DNA of 44,153 bases from an uncultured Eubacteriales bacterium (GTDB taxonomy: Bacteria; Bacillota; Clostridia; Oscillospirales; Oscillospiraceae): positions 1 to 44,153 of the forward strand of contig URNZ01000011.1 in NCBI GenBank assembly GCA_900549405.1. Reading direction: 5' to 3'. Shown here piece after piece: positions 7,502-15,124 of the stretch (positions are counted from its first letter, which is position 1; every line of letters starts with the position of its first letter). Position numbers and translations under genes: made by a program. The notes beneath the pieces are model-generated. The model was not told where the DNA came from, did no database searches, and saw only the letters and a list, made by a program, of their open reading frames with translations.

Positions 7502-7702
7502 GTTTTGCCTCCTAAATTCGGAAAGGGTCTTACCTTATATAAATACAGAAAGCAGCAAGCATTTACATAAGGTCGGTTGCAGTATCCCATTATAACAATC
7601 GCCGCCGGGTATTTCAACCGTTTTGCCCGCCTTTTTCGTCCCTAGGCAGGAAAAAGCCGGAATTTTCTCGCCGTGAAACAAAAAATCAGCGAAAAACGGC
7701 CA

Positions 7703-7718
7703 TGTTTCACGTGAAACA
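7703..7718. other. parS: parS site, perfect consensus
   Basis: TGTTTCACGTGAAACA matches the Firmicute parS consensus at all 16 positions, and the palindrome extends to CATG on each side (7701-7720). It lies between the divergent parA and purine phosphorylase genes. A half-site GTGAAACA occurs nearby at 7673-7680. The rest of the 7502-7700 gap shows no gene; it is A/T-rich near the parA start. Confidence 0.97.
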
Positions 7719-7726
7719 TGGGTTAC

Positions 7727-7768
7727 CTGTATACAGATGGTACAAAAATAAAATGTAGCTGTATACAG
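7727..7768. promoter_or_regulatory. Two CTGTATACAG palindromes (operator pair)
   Basis: The 10-base palindrome CTGTATACAG occurs at 7727-7736 and again, identical, at 7759-7768. Their centres are 32 bases apart, close to three helical turns, so two dimers could sit on the same DNA face. They lie 58 bases upstream of the promoter of the purine phosphorylase gene. The TGTATACA core resembles GntR-family operators. No regulator gene is adjacent, so the binding protein is unknown. Confidence 0.55.
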
Positions 7769-7825
7769 CCTAAAGGGGAAAATCCGCCCAAACCTACCCC
7801 CATCCGGCCCAGCCCAAGGGTTTTG

Positions 7826-7854
7826 TTGCAATTGCCCCGGCTTTGGTGTAGAAT
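7826..7854 (+). promoter_or_regulatory. Promoter of purine salvage operon
   Basis: TTGCAA (7826-7831), a 17-base spacer and TAGAAT (7849-7854) lie 39 bases before the start codon. TG directly precedes the -10 hexamer. Confidence 0.65.
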
Positions 7855-7893
7855 AATGCCACTTAACCAAGCGAAGAAGGGAGCGCACCCCCA

Positions 7894-8718
7894 ATGACCT
7901 ATACCATGGAGCAGTATGAAGAGAGCGCCCAGGCCATCCGGGCGCGGTTGAAGGGCTTTGTCCCCAAGGTGGCCATGGTCCTGGGCTCCGGCCTGGGCTT
8001 TTTGGGCGACCAGGTGGAGGACCCCATCGCCATCGACTATCACGACATCCCCCACTTTAAGACGTCCACCGCCCCCGGCCACAAGGGCCGCCTGGTGTGC
8101 GGTATGCTGGACGGCCAGCGGGTGGCGGTGATGCAGGGCCGGATGCACCACTACGAGGGCTATTCCTATGAGGAGGTGTCCTACGCCGTGCGGGTGCTGC
8201 GCCTGCTGGGCTGCGACACGCTGGTGGTCACCAACGCCGCCGGGTGCGTCCGCCAGGACTGGCACGCCGGAGAGCTGATGCTCATCACCGACCAGATCAA
8301 GATGTTCTCCCCGTCCCCTCTGCGGGGAGAGAACCTGCCCCAGTTCGGCCCCCGCTTCCCCGACGCCTCTCACCTCTATAGCCCCCGCTTACAGCAGCTG
8401 GCCCGGGACGCCGCCCGGGAGCTGGGGCTGACCCTGCGGGAGGGCATCTACTTCTATTGCTACGGCCCCCAGTACGAGACCCCTGCCGAGATCCGGGCCG
8501 CCCGGATATTAGGGGGCGACGCCGTGGGCATGTCCACCGCGCCGGAGGTCATCGTGGCCGCCCACTGCGGCATGGAGGTGCTGGGCCTGACCCTGCTGTC
8601 CAACATGGCCGCGGGCATCCTGGACCAGCCCCTGTCCGAGCAGGAGGTCTTGGATGCCGCCGAGGCCGCCCGGGAGACCTTCTCCGGCCTGGTCCGGGCC
8701 TGCCTTCCCAAGCTCTGA
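7894..8718 (+). CDS. punA: Purine-nucleoside phosphorylase (trimeric, PNP-I type)
   Basis: This enzyme cleaves purine nucleosides (inosine, guanosine and their deoxy forms) with phosphate into base and (deoxy)ribose 1-phosphate. The 274-residue protein shows the PNP-I landmarks: phosphate loop LGSGLG (about residues 31-36), GHKGRL (about 63), GRMHHYEGY (about 86), VTNAAG (about 111), YCYGPQYETPAEIR (about 188-201), the methionine pocket GMSTAPEVI (about 210) and a terminal SNMAAGI containing the purine-binding asparagine. The length is typical. An alternative ATG lies 12 bases further in; the first is used because AGAAGGGAG precedes it. The next gene, a methylthioadenosine/SAH deaminase, follows after 34 bases, so the pair forms a nucleoside salvage unit. 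An MTA phosphorylase role is possible but less likely given the motif set. Confidence 0.92.
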   Translation: MTYTMEQYEESAQAIRARLKGFVPKVAMVLGSGLGFLGDQVEDPIAIDYHDIPHFKTSTAPGHKGRLVCGMLDGQRVAVMQGRMHHYEGYSYEEVSYAVRVLRLLGCDTLVVTNAAGCVRQDWHAGELMLITDQIKMFSPSPLRGENLPQFGPRFPDASHLYSPRLQQLARDAARELGLTLREGIYFYCYGPQYETPAEIRAARILGGDAVGMSTAPEVIVAAHCGMEVLGLTLLSNMAAGILDQPLSEQEVLDAAEAARETFSGLVRACLPKL

Positions 8719-8752
8719 TTTTTTGATTTTTTGCCGCTGTTTGGAGGTTTTT

Positions 8753-10057
8753 ATGTCCATTCTCTTTGAACACGTCACCGCCGTGACCATGGACCCCGCC
8801 GCCCCTGTGCTGCACGACGCCTTTGTGCTGGTGGAGGGCACGGCCATCGCTCAGGTGGGCCAGACCCGCCCCCAGGGGCAGTTTGACCGGGTGGTGGACT
8901 GCACCGGAAAGGTGATGATGCCCGGTCTCATCAACGCCCACACCCACCTGCCCATGACCCTGATGCGGGGCTATGGCGGGGGCCACGATCTTCAGCACTG
9001 GCTGAACGACTATATCTTCCCCGCCGAGGACAAGCTGGACAGCGCCAGCGTCCGGGCGGGCACCCTGCTGGCCCTGGCCGAGCTCATCGCCGGGGGCGTG
9101 ACCTGCGTGGCCGACATGTATTACTTCTGCCCGGACATCGCCCAGGCGGTGGCGGACAGCGGCATCAGCGCCAACATCAGCCGGTCTGTCACCTGTTTTG
9201 CTCCGGTGGACGACCCGGAAAATTACTACGCCTGCCGGGAGCTGCGGGAGCTGGAGGAGCAGTGGAACGGCTTTGACCATGGCCGCATCCGGGTGGACGC
9301 CTCGGTCCACGCCGAGTATACCTCTTTTGCCACCCCCAACATGTGGGAGTATCTGGGCCGCTATGCCGCCGACCACAAGCTGGGGATGCAGGTCCACCTG
9401 TCCGAGACCCGGTCAGAGCATCTGGAGTGCATGGCCCGCCACGGGGGCAAGACCCCCTTCGCCGTGCTGGATGACTATGGCGTGTGGCAAAGCGGCGGCC
9501 TGGCCGCCCACTGCGTGTGGGTCAGCCGGGACGACATGGAGGGTATGGTCCGCCGGGGCGTCACCGCCGTCCACAACCCCGTGTCCAACCTGAAGCTGGC
9601 CTCCGGCGTGGCCCCCGTGCCCCGCCTGCTGGAAGCCGGGGTGAACGTGGCCCTGGGCACCGACGGGGTGGCCTCTAACAACAGCCACGACATGTTCGAG
9701 GAGATCAAGCTGGCCGCCCTGCTCCACAAGGGGGTCTCCCGCGACCCCACGGCGGTGTCCGCCCGCCAGGCCCTGGAGATGGCCACCATCAACGGGGCGC
9801 GCGCCCTGGGCCGGAACACCGGCTGCATCGCCCCCGGGCGGGACGCCGACCTCATTCTGCTGGACTTCACCCACCCCGGCCTGACCCCCTGCCACGACCC
9901 GGAGGAGAACCTGGTGTACTCCGCCCACGGCAGCGACGTGGTGATGAATATGGCCCTGGGCAAGGTCATATATGAAAATGGGTCCTTCCTCACCCTGGAC
10001 CTGAAGGACATCCGGGCCAGGCTGAAGGACTATGCCCTGCCCCGCATCTTCGGCTGA
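8753..10057 (+). CDS. mtaD: 5'-methylthioadenosine / S-adenosylhomocysteine deaminase
   Basis: This amidohydrolase-superfamily enzyme removes the 6-amino group of MTA, SAH or adenosine to give the inosine analogue, which PNP can split. The 434-residue product has the metal motif GLINAHTHLPMTLMRG (about residues 59-74), VHLSETRSEH (about 210), the zinc histidine in LAAHCVWVS (about 248), and GTDGVASNNSHDMFEE (about 300) with the catalytic aspartate. GGAGG lies five bases before the ATG at 8753; a longer in-frame extension upstream overlaps the preceding gene and has no support. It shares an operon with the phosphorylase upstream. The combination suggests recycling of SAM by-products by deamination rather than by MTA nucleosidase. 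It could equally serve as a general adenosine deaminase. Confidence 0.9.
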   Translation: MSILFEHVTAVTMDPAAPVLHDAFVLVEGTAIAQVGQTRPQGQFDRVVDCTGKVMMPGLINAHTHLPMTLMRGYGGGHDLQHWLNDYIFPAEDKLDSASVRAGTLLALAELIAGGVTCVADMYYFCPDIAQAVADSGISANISRSVTCFAPVDDPENYYACRELRELEEQWNGFDHGRIRVDASVHAEYTSFATPNMWEYLGRYAADHKLGMQVHLSETRSEHLECMARHGGKTPFAVLDDYGVWQSGGLAAHCVWVSRDDMEGMVRRGVTAVHNPVSNLKLASGVAPVPRLLEAGVNVALGTDGVASNNSHDMFEEIKLAALLHKGVSRDPTAVSARQALEMATINGARALGRNTGCIAPGRDADLILLDFTHPGLTPCHDPEENLVYSAHGSDVVMNMALGKVIYENGSFLTLDLKDIRARLKDYALPRIFG

Positions 10058-10101
10058 CAGCCGCCAAACGCGCCGGCCCCCCGGCGGAAGGAGAGATATC
10101 C

Positions 10102-11769
10102 ATGGCCCAACGTGACCCGGCCCCCAAGCGGGTGGCCCAAACGCAGAAGCAGAACAGCTTCTTCGGCGGCGCGGCGATCTTAGCCGCCGGCATCCTCATC
10201 GTCAAGCTCATCGGCATGTTCTATAAGATCCCCCTCATCAACATCATCGGGGAGGCGGGGGCTGCCGACTTCAACAACGCCTATAACATCTACGCCGTGC
10301 TGCTCACCGTGTCCACGGCGGGCCTGCCCGTGGCCGTGTCCAAGCTGGTCAGCGAGGCCAACGCCCTGAACCGGCGCAACCAGGTCCGGCGGACCTTCCG
10401 CCTGGCTCTGGTGCTGTTTCTCACCCTGGGGCTCATCTCCTTTTTGGTGATGTTCTTCCGGGCGGATGCCCTGGCCGGGATGATGAACGACAGCAAGGCC
10501 GCCGCCGGTATCCGCGCCCTGGCCCCCGCCGTGGTGTGCGTGGGCTGTCTGGCCGCCCTGCGGGGCTATTCCCAGGGCCACAGCAACATGGCCCCCACCT
10601 CCGTCTCCCAGATCATCGAGGCGTTATGTAAACTTGTGGTGGGCTTGGGCCTGGCCTTCTGGCTGGTGAAGCAGGGCAAGGACCCGGACGTGGCCGCCGC
10701 CGGAGCCATCACCGGCGTCACCGTGGGCACCGTGGTCGCTTTGATTTATATGGTCCTAGACTTCTTCCTGTCCCGGGGCCGTGAGGATACCCACGGGACG
10801 GACCGCCCCGACAGCGCCGGGAGCATCCTGGCCAATATCTTAAAGATCGCCGTGCCCATCACCCTCAGCTCGTCCATGGTGGGCATCGTCACCGTCATCG
10901 ACTCCTCCCTGGTGCAGGGCCAGCTGCAAAGCGCCCTGAACCTGACGGAGAAGGCCAGCCGGACCCTGTACGGCAACTACTCCGGCGCCCTGAATATCTA
11001 TAACCTGCCCACCTCCCTCATGGCGGCCATCACCGCCTCGGTCATCCCGGCGGTGTCCGCCGCCCTGGCCCGGCGGGACCGGAGAGGGGCGGCCCGGATC
11101 ACCGGCTCGGCCCTGCGCATCACCGCCCTGCTGTCCTTCCCCATGGGGGTGGGCCTGTTCGTGCTGGGCACCCCCATCATCCGCCTGCTGTTCCCCAGCC
11201 TGAATGTGGAGGTGGCCGGACCCCTGCTGTCCACCCTGGGCGTGGCAACCCCCTTTGTGTGCATGGTGCTGGTGTGCAACTCTGTTTTACAGGCCCACGG
11301 CTTTATCAACCTGCCCGTCATCGTCATGGTGCTGGGCGGCATCGTGAAGATCGTGAACAACTATAACTTAGTGGGGGCCATCGGCATCGCCGGAGCCCCT
11401 GTGGGCAACATCCTCTGCTTCGGCCTGGCCCTGGTGCTGGACCTGGTGGTCATCACCCGGGTCATCCCCAACCGGCCCCGGCTGCTGCCCATCTTTATAA
11501 AACCCGCCATCGCCTCCGCCATCATGGGCGGGGCGGCCTGGGCGGTATACGGCCTGCTGTCCCGCGTCCTGACCGCTGAGCAGGTAAACGAGGCGGGGGA
11601 GACCATCCGCGTGGTCAGCCGCATGGGCAACGCCCTGGGCATCTTCCTGGCCATCGCCGTGGCCGGGGTGGTCTATCTGGTGCTGGTGGTGGCCATCCGG
11701 GCCATCTCCAAGGACGACCTGGCCCTGATGCCCAAGGGGGATAAGCTGGCCCGGCTGCTGCGTCTGTAA
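10102..11769 (+). CDS. SpoVB/YabM-type polysaccharide or lipid II flippase
   Basis: This is a MOP-superfamily (MVF/oligosaccharide flippase) membrane protein of 555 residues. After a charged head it has about 14 hydrophobic helices, beginning FFGGAAILAAGILIVKLIGMFYKIPL and AGAADFNNAYNIYAVLLTVSTAGLPVAVSKLVSEA, a signature of the SpoVB/YtgP/MurJ branch. A conserved QIIEALCKLVVGLGLAFWLV follows. Such proteins move undecaprenyl-linked peptidoglycan or polysaccharide precursors across the membrane; several have roles in spore cortex synthesis. In Bacillus subtilis yabM (this family) is followed by yabN (mazG) and yabO, and the same order is kept here (mazG at 11861, S4 protein at 13366). The orthologue is therefore probably YabM. 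AAGGAGAG precedes the ATG. Which lipid carrier it moves cannot be read from the sequence. Confidence 0.85.
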   Translation: MAQRDPAPKRVAQTQKQNSFFGGAAILAAGILIVKLIGMFYKIPLINIIGEAGAADFNNAYNIYAVLLTVSTAGLPVAVSKLVSEANALNRRNQVRRTFRLALVLFLTLGLISFLVMFFRADALAGMMNDSKAAAGIRALAPAVVCVGCLAALRGYSQGHSNMAPTSVSQIIEALCKLVVGLGLAFWLVKQGKDPDVAAAGAITGVTVGTVVALIYMVLDFFLSRGREDTHGTDRPDSAGSILANILKIAVPITLSSSMVGIVTVIDSSLVQGQLQSALNLTEKASRTLYGNYSGALNIYNLPTSLMAAITASVIPAVSAALARRDRRGAARITGSALRITALLSFPMGVGLFVLGTPIIRLLFPSLNVEVAGPLLSTLGVATPFVCMVLVCNSVLQAHGFINLPVIVMVLGGIVKIVNNYNLVGAIGIAGAPVGNILCFGLALVLDLVVITRVIPNRPRLLPIFIKPAIASAIMGGAAWAVYGLLSRVLTAEQVNEAGETIRVVSRMGNALGIFLAIAVAGVVYLVLVVAIRAISKDDLALMPKGDKLARLLRL

Positions 11770-11860
11770 CGAACAAACGGGGCCGTGGGAACAAAAACCC
11801 GCGGTTTTCCCGGTTTTACGCCAAGAAAAACCAAAAATATCTTGATAAGGAAGCGAAACT

Positions 11861-12664
11861 GTGGTAGATTTTGAATGCAAGTCTCATTACGGCATCCAGG
11901 ACCTGCTCCGCATCATGGAGCTGCTGCGCAGTCCCGAGGGCTGCCCCTGGGACCGGGCCCAGACCCACCAGTCCATCCGCCGGAACATGCTGGAGGAGGC
12001 CTATGAGGCCGCCGAGGCCATCGACGAAAACGACCCCGTCCACCTGAAGGAGGAGCTTGGCGACGTACTGCTTCAGGTGGTCTTTCACGCCAGAATGGCC
12101 CAGGAGGCCGGCTGGTTCGACTTTGACGACGTGGTGGACGGGGTGGCCCAAAAGCTGGTCTTCCGCCACCCCTATGTCTTTGGAGACGGCAAAGCCGCCG
12201 ACGCCGACGGGGCTTTAAACGCCTGGGAGAGCCAGAAGCGCCGGGAGAAGGACCAGCGCACCACCGCCGACGCCCTGGACGCGGTGGCCCGCTCCCTGCC
12301 CGCCCTGATGCGGGCGGAGAAGATCCAGGAAAAGGCCCGGAAAGCGGGCTTTGACTGGGACTGTGTCGGTCCCATGCTGGACAAAATAACCGAGGAGACC
12401 CAGGAGCTGCGCCAGGCTGTGGACGAGCACAGCAACATCGAGGAGGAGTTGGGCGACCTGCTCTTCGTCACCGCCAAGGCCGGGCGCTTTCTGGGCCTGG
12501 ACAACGAGCTGGCCCTCCACGCCGCCTGCGACAAATTCATCCGCCGCTTCCGCACCGTGGAGCAGCTGGCGGACAAGCCCCTGGACCAGCTGGACGTCCC
12601 CGCCCTGGAGGACCTCTGGCGGCAGGCCAAGGCCAAGGAGCGCCAGGAACAGGCCCAGGGCTAA
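11861..12664 (+). CDS. mazG: Nucleoside triphosphate pyrophosphohydrolase MazG
   Basis: MazG hydrolyses NTPs and dNTPs to monophosphates and pyrophosphate, cleaning aberrant nucleotides and modulating stress signalling. The 267-residue protein contains two MazG repeats. The first has CPWDRAQTHQSIRRNMLEEAYE (in two parts, about residues 29-50) with the metal-binding E-x-x-E and EELGDVLLQVVFHARMA. The second has EETQELRQAVDEH and EEELGDLLFVTAKAGRF (about 190-220). It is the stand-alone E. coli-like form: the N-terminal tetrapyrrole methylase domain of Bacillus YabN is missing. The start is GTG, supported by AAGGAAG with a 7-base spacer. It belongs to the conserved yabM-mazG-(HU)-yabO order. Confidence 0.92.
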   Translation: MVDFECKSHYGIQDLLRIMELLRSPEGCPWDRAQTHQSIRRNMLEEAYEAAEAIDENDPVHLKEELGDVLLQVVFHARMAQEAGWFDFDDVVDGVAQKLVFRHPYVFGDGKAADADGALNAWESQKRREKDQRTTADALDAVARSLPALMRAEKIQEKARKAGFDWDCVGPMLDKITEETQELRQAVDEHSNIEEELGDLLFVTAKAGRFLGLDNELALHAACDKFIRRFRTVEQLADKPLDQLDVPALEDLWRQAKAKERQEQAQG

Positions 12665-12763
12665 ATTCACGACGCTTAGAATTCTCCCTTTGGGCGGATG
12701 ATAAGTATATAACGACACGCGCCGCCACGGCGCTGTCCCACATGCACAGGAGGAAAAACGACT

Positions 12764-13036
12764 ATGAATAAGACTGAACTTATTGCCGCTGTTGCCGAGA
12801 AGGCGGAGCTCTCCAAGAAGGACGCCGAGGCCGCCATCACTGCCATGGTGGACGCCATCACCGAGGCCCTGAGCCAGGAGGAGAAGGTCCAGCTGGTGGG
12901 CTTTGGCTCCTTCGAGGTGAAGGTCCGCGCCGAGCGCCTGGGCCGCAACCCCAAGACCAAGGAGGAGATCCACATCCCCGCCTCCAAGACCCCCGTGTTC
13001 AAGGCCGGCAAGGCCCTGAAGGACGCTGTCAAGTAA
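12764..13036 (+). CDS. hup: HU-family DNA-binding protein
   Basis: HU is a small dimeric nucleoid protein that bends and compacts DNA. The 90-residue product has the standard length and signatures: [22 protein letters not shown] at the N-terminus (given in family form), [26 protein letters not shown] across the beta arm, and [21 protein letters not shown] at the C-terminus. AGGAGG lies 10 bases before the ATG. The 99-base gap after mazG and the strong terminator that follows suggest its own high-level transcript. A TATAAC hexamer at 12708 is present, but no well-spaced -35 was found. Insertion of hup between mazG and yabO is common in clostridia. Confidence 0.96.
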   Translation: MNKTELIAAVAEKAELSKKDAEAAITAMVDAITEALSQEEKVQLVGFGSFEVKVRAERLGRNPKTKEEIHIPASKTPVFKAGKALKDAVK

Positions 13037-13050
13037 TCAAAAACAAAAAA

Positions 13051-13080
13051 CGGGGACGCAGAGAAAGCGTTCCCGTTTTT
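13051..13080 (+). terminator. Rho-independent terminator after hup
   Basis: CGGGGACGC and GCGTTCCCG (one G-T pair) enclose a 7-base loop and are followed by TTTTT. An A-run precedes the stem, so it may also work on the opposite strand. Confidence 0.85.
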
Positions 13081-13102
13081 GTTATCATCAAGGACCAAGA
13101 AA

Positions 13103-13335
13103 AACCTTCCCCCTCCCAGGGGGAAGGTGCCCCCACAGGGGGCGGATGAGGGTGGGTATCGTCAATGCGGTGGTCATCGTGGGCGGACACAGAGGTCCGC
13201 CCCTACGGCATGTTACGATGGCTCTTGTAGGGGCGGACCTCCGTGTCCGCCCGTCGTTGGCGTATGCACCCCCGTGGTCCCCCTCATCCGTCATGGCTTC
13301 GCCATGCCACCTTCCCCCCTGTGGGGGGAAGGCTT
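13103..13335. repeat. Full-length composite palindromic repeat
   Basis: This is the clearest intact copy. The left arm (13103-13152) has CCTTCCCC...GGGGGAAGG and GGCGGATGAGGG; then come two GTAG-footed hairpins in opposite orientation (about 13182-13207 and 13227-13254), a short spacer CGTTGGCGTATGCACC, and the right arm CCCTCATCCGTCATGGCTTCG...GGGGGGAAGGCT. It is about 233 bp, has terminal inverted repeats, no coding capacity and no obvious target duplication. It fills most of the hup-rqcP gap. Confidence 0.85.
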
Positions 13336-13365
13336 TGATATGCACAACAGAAAGGAGCAAACAAC

Positions 13366-13608
13366 ATGCGACTGGACAAATGGCTGAAGGTCTCCCGGCT
13401 GATCAAGCGGCGCACGGTGGCCAACGAGGCCTGTGACAACGCCCGGGTGACGGCCAATGGCCGGGCGGTGAAGGCCAGCTATGACGTGAAGGTGGGCGAT
13501 GTGCTGGAGCTGCGCTTCGGCGAGCGCACCGTGAAGGTAGAGGTGCTGGTGGTGGCGGACAACGTGGGCAAGAACGACGCCTCCGCCATGTATCAGGAGG
13601 TGCTGTGA
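13366..13608 (+). CDS. rqcP: S4-domain RNA-binding protein RqcP (YabO)
   Basis: RqcP works with RqcH on stalled 50S subunits to add C-terminal alanine tails to incomplete peptides. The 80-residue protein is a single S4 domain: MRLDKWLKVSRLIKRRTVAN at the start, ARVTANGRAVKASYDVKVGD in the middle and VEVLVVADNV towards the end, all typical of YabO. AAAGGAG precedes the ATG by 8 bases. It keeps its conserved position downstream of yabM and mazG. Its stop codon overlaps the GTG start of apbE (GTGA), an unusual coupling of a ribosome rescue factor with flavinylation genes. The divisome genes that follow yabO in Bacillus (yabP, yabQ, divIC) are absent. Confidence 0.92.
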   Translation: MRLDKWLKVSRLIKRRTVANEACDNARVTANGRAVKASYDVKVGDVLELRFGERTVKVEVLVVADNVGKNDASAMYQEVL

Positions 13609-14750
13609 GCCGCCCCCGCCGCTTTACGGCCCTGGCGGCCCTGGCCGTTGTGACGGCCCTGGTGCTGGCCCTGCCCGGCTGCGGGAAGCAGACGGTGCAG
13701 GAGTCTGCCCAGCTGCTGACCATGGACACGGTGATGACCCTCACCGTCTATGGCACGGACAAAGCCGCCTGTCAGGCCGTGCTGCAACAGAGCCAGGACA
13801 GGCTCTATGACCTGGACCGCCGCCTGTCCGCCACGGGGTCAGACGGCAGCGACATCTATGCCCTGAACCACGCCGGGGGCAGGCCCGTGGCCCTGACCGG
13901 GGACACCGCCCAGCTGCTGGGCAAGGCTCTGGACCTGTGCGCCATGACCGATGGGGCCCTGGACCTCACCGCCTATTCCGCAGTGGAGGCATGGGGCTTC
14001 ACCGGCGGCGACTACCGGGTGCCCGCTCAGTCCGAATTGGACGCCCTGGCGGCTAAGATCGACTATACTCAGGTGAAGCTGGACCGGGACTCCAGCCAGG
14101 CCAGCCTGCCTGACGGCATGGCGCTGGACCTGGGCGCAGTGGCCAAGGGCTGGGCGGGGGATATCCTCTCCCAGCTGGTGCGGGACGCCGACGGGGTGGA
14201 CGGGGCCCTTTTGAACCTGGGCCAGAGCACCATCCAGACCGTGGGGGCCAAGCCAGACGGCTCGCCCTGGCGCATCGGCATCCAGGACCCCCAGGGGGAG
14301 GGCACCGCCCTGGCGGAGCTGAAACAGGAGCAGTCCGGCGGCTCTGAGAGTACCTCCCAGACGGCGGACCAGCCCGACTACCTGGGCGTGCTGGAGCTGA
14401 CTGACCAGGCCATGAGCACCTCCGGGGGCTATCAGCGCTGCTTCCTCCAGGACGGGCAGATCTACTGGCACATCTTAGACCCCAACACCGCCGCCCCCGC
14501 CCGGTCCGGCCTGGCCTCCGTCACCGTGGTGTCAGACAGCGGCCTGCTGTGCGACGGCCTGTCCACCGCCCTGTTCGTCATGGGCCTGGACCGGGGCGTT
14601 CAGTTCTGGCAGACCTGGCGGGACCACGATGACGTGCGCTTTGAGTGCATCTTCATCACCGACGACGGCTCCGTCTACCTCACCCCCGGCCTGGCGGACG
14701 CGTTTACCCTGGCCGACGGCCAGAGCCGGGAGGTGACCGTGCTGTCATGA
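13605..14750 (+). CDS. apbE: ApbE-family FAD:protein FMN transferase (lipoprotein)
   Basis: ApbE attaches FMN from FAD to Thr/Ser residues of target proteins such as Rnf/Nqr subunits and extracellular flavoproteins. The 381-residue product begins with a signal peptide ending LVLALPGC (lipobox LPGC, Cys about 26), so it is a surface lipoprotein. Family motifs follow: TMDTVMTLTVYG, ALDLTAYSAVEAWGF, DLGAVAKGWAGDIL (Mg/FAD site, about residue 180), LLNLGQSTIQTVG and STSGGYQRCF. The C-terminal HILDPNTAAPA is the usual H-x-(I/L)-DP motif. The GTG start overlaps the rqcP stop and the stop overlaps the next gene (ATGA). An unusual Gln/Ser-rich insert (EQSGGSESTSQTADQ) lies near residue 243. The likely target is a membrane or extracellular flavoprotein; none is encoded in the window. 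Confidence 0.92.
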   Translation: MSRPRRFTALAALAVVTALVLALPGCGKQTVQESAQLLTMDTVMTLTVYGTDKAACQAVLQQSQDRLYDLDRRLSATGSDGSDIYALNHAGGRPVALTGDTAQLLGKALDLCAMTDGALDLTAYSAVEAWGFTGGDYRVPAQSELDALAAKIDYTQVKLDRDSSQASLPDGMALDLGAVAKGWAGDILSQLVRDADGVDGALLNLGQSTIQTVGAKPDGSPWRIGIQDPQGEGTALAELKQEQSGGSESTSQTADQPDYLGVLELTDQAMSTSGGYQRCFLQDGQIYWHILDPNTAAPARSGLASVTVVSDSGLLCDGLSTALFVMGLDRGVQFWQTWRDHDDVRFECIFITDDGSVYLTPGLADAFTLADGQSREVTVLS

Positions 14751-15124
14751 CCCGGCCTGTAAAGCTCACCCTGGCGGCTTTGATACTGGTCTGCGCCGGT
14801 TCTGTCGCCTATCTGCTCCTGGCCCCCGGCCAGACGGACCACCCGGTGGCGACGATCACCCTGGACGGGGAGGTTCTGGACGAGATCGACCTGACGGAGG
14901 TGCAGAGCGCTTATTCCTTCACCGTCACGGGGAAGGACGGCCTGACCAACACGGTTCTGGTGGAGCCGGGGCGTATCCGGGTGGAGAGGGCCGACTGCCC
15001 CGACCAGATCTGCGTCCACCAGGGCTATATCTCCGACGGCAGCCAGCCCATCGTCTGCCTGCCCAACCGGCTCATCATTCAGATACAGGGGGGAGGGGAC
15101 GCCCTTGACGCCGCAGCGGGATAA
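14747..15124 (+). CDS. NusG domain II membrane-anchored protein
   Basis: The 125-residue protein has one N-terminal hydrophobic helix (KLTLAALILVCAGSVAYLLL) and an extracytoplasmic NusG-II domain. The domain's hallmark is the cysteine-containing stretch ADCPDQICVHQGYI, followed by PIVCLPNRLIIQIQGG. The three cysteines (CPDQIC and VC) are typical of this family. It is not a transcription factor despite the name. Proteins of this type are often encoded beside ApbE and Gx-transporter genes, and I recall the Listeria extracellular electron transfer protein EetA as being of this type. Its role there is not established. The ATG overlaps the apbE stop (ATGA), and its own end overlaps the next gene by 20 bases, so expression is tightly coupled. 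Confidence 0.85.
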   Translation: MTRPVKLTLAALILVCAGSVAYLLLAPGQTDHPVATITLDGEVLDEIDLTEVQSAYSFTVTGKDGLTNTVLVEPGRIRVERADCPDQICVHQGYISDGSQPIVCLPNRLIIQIQGGGDALDAAAG

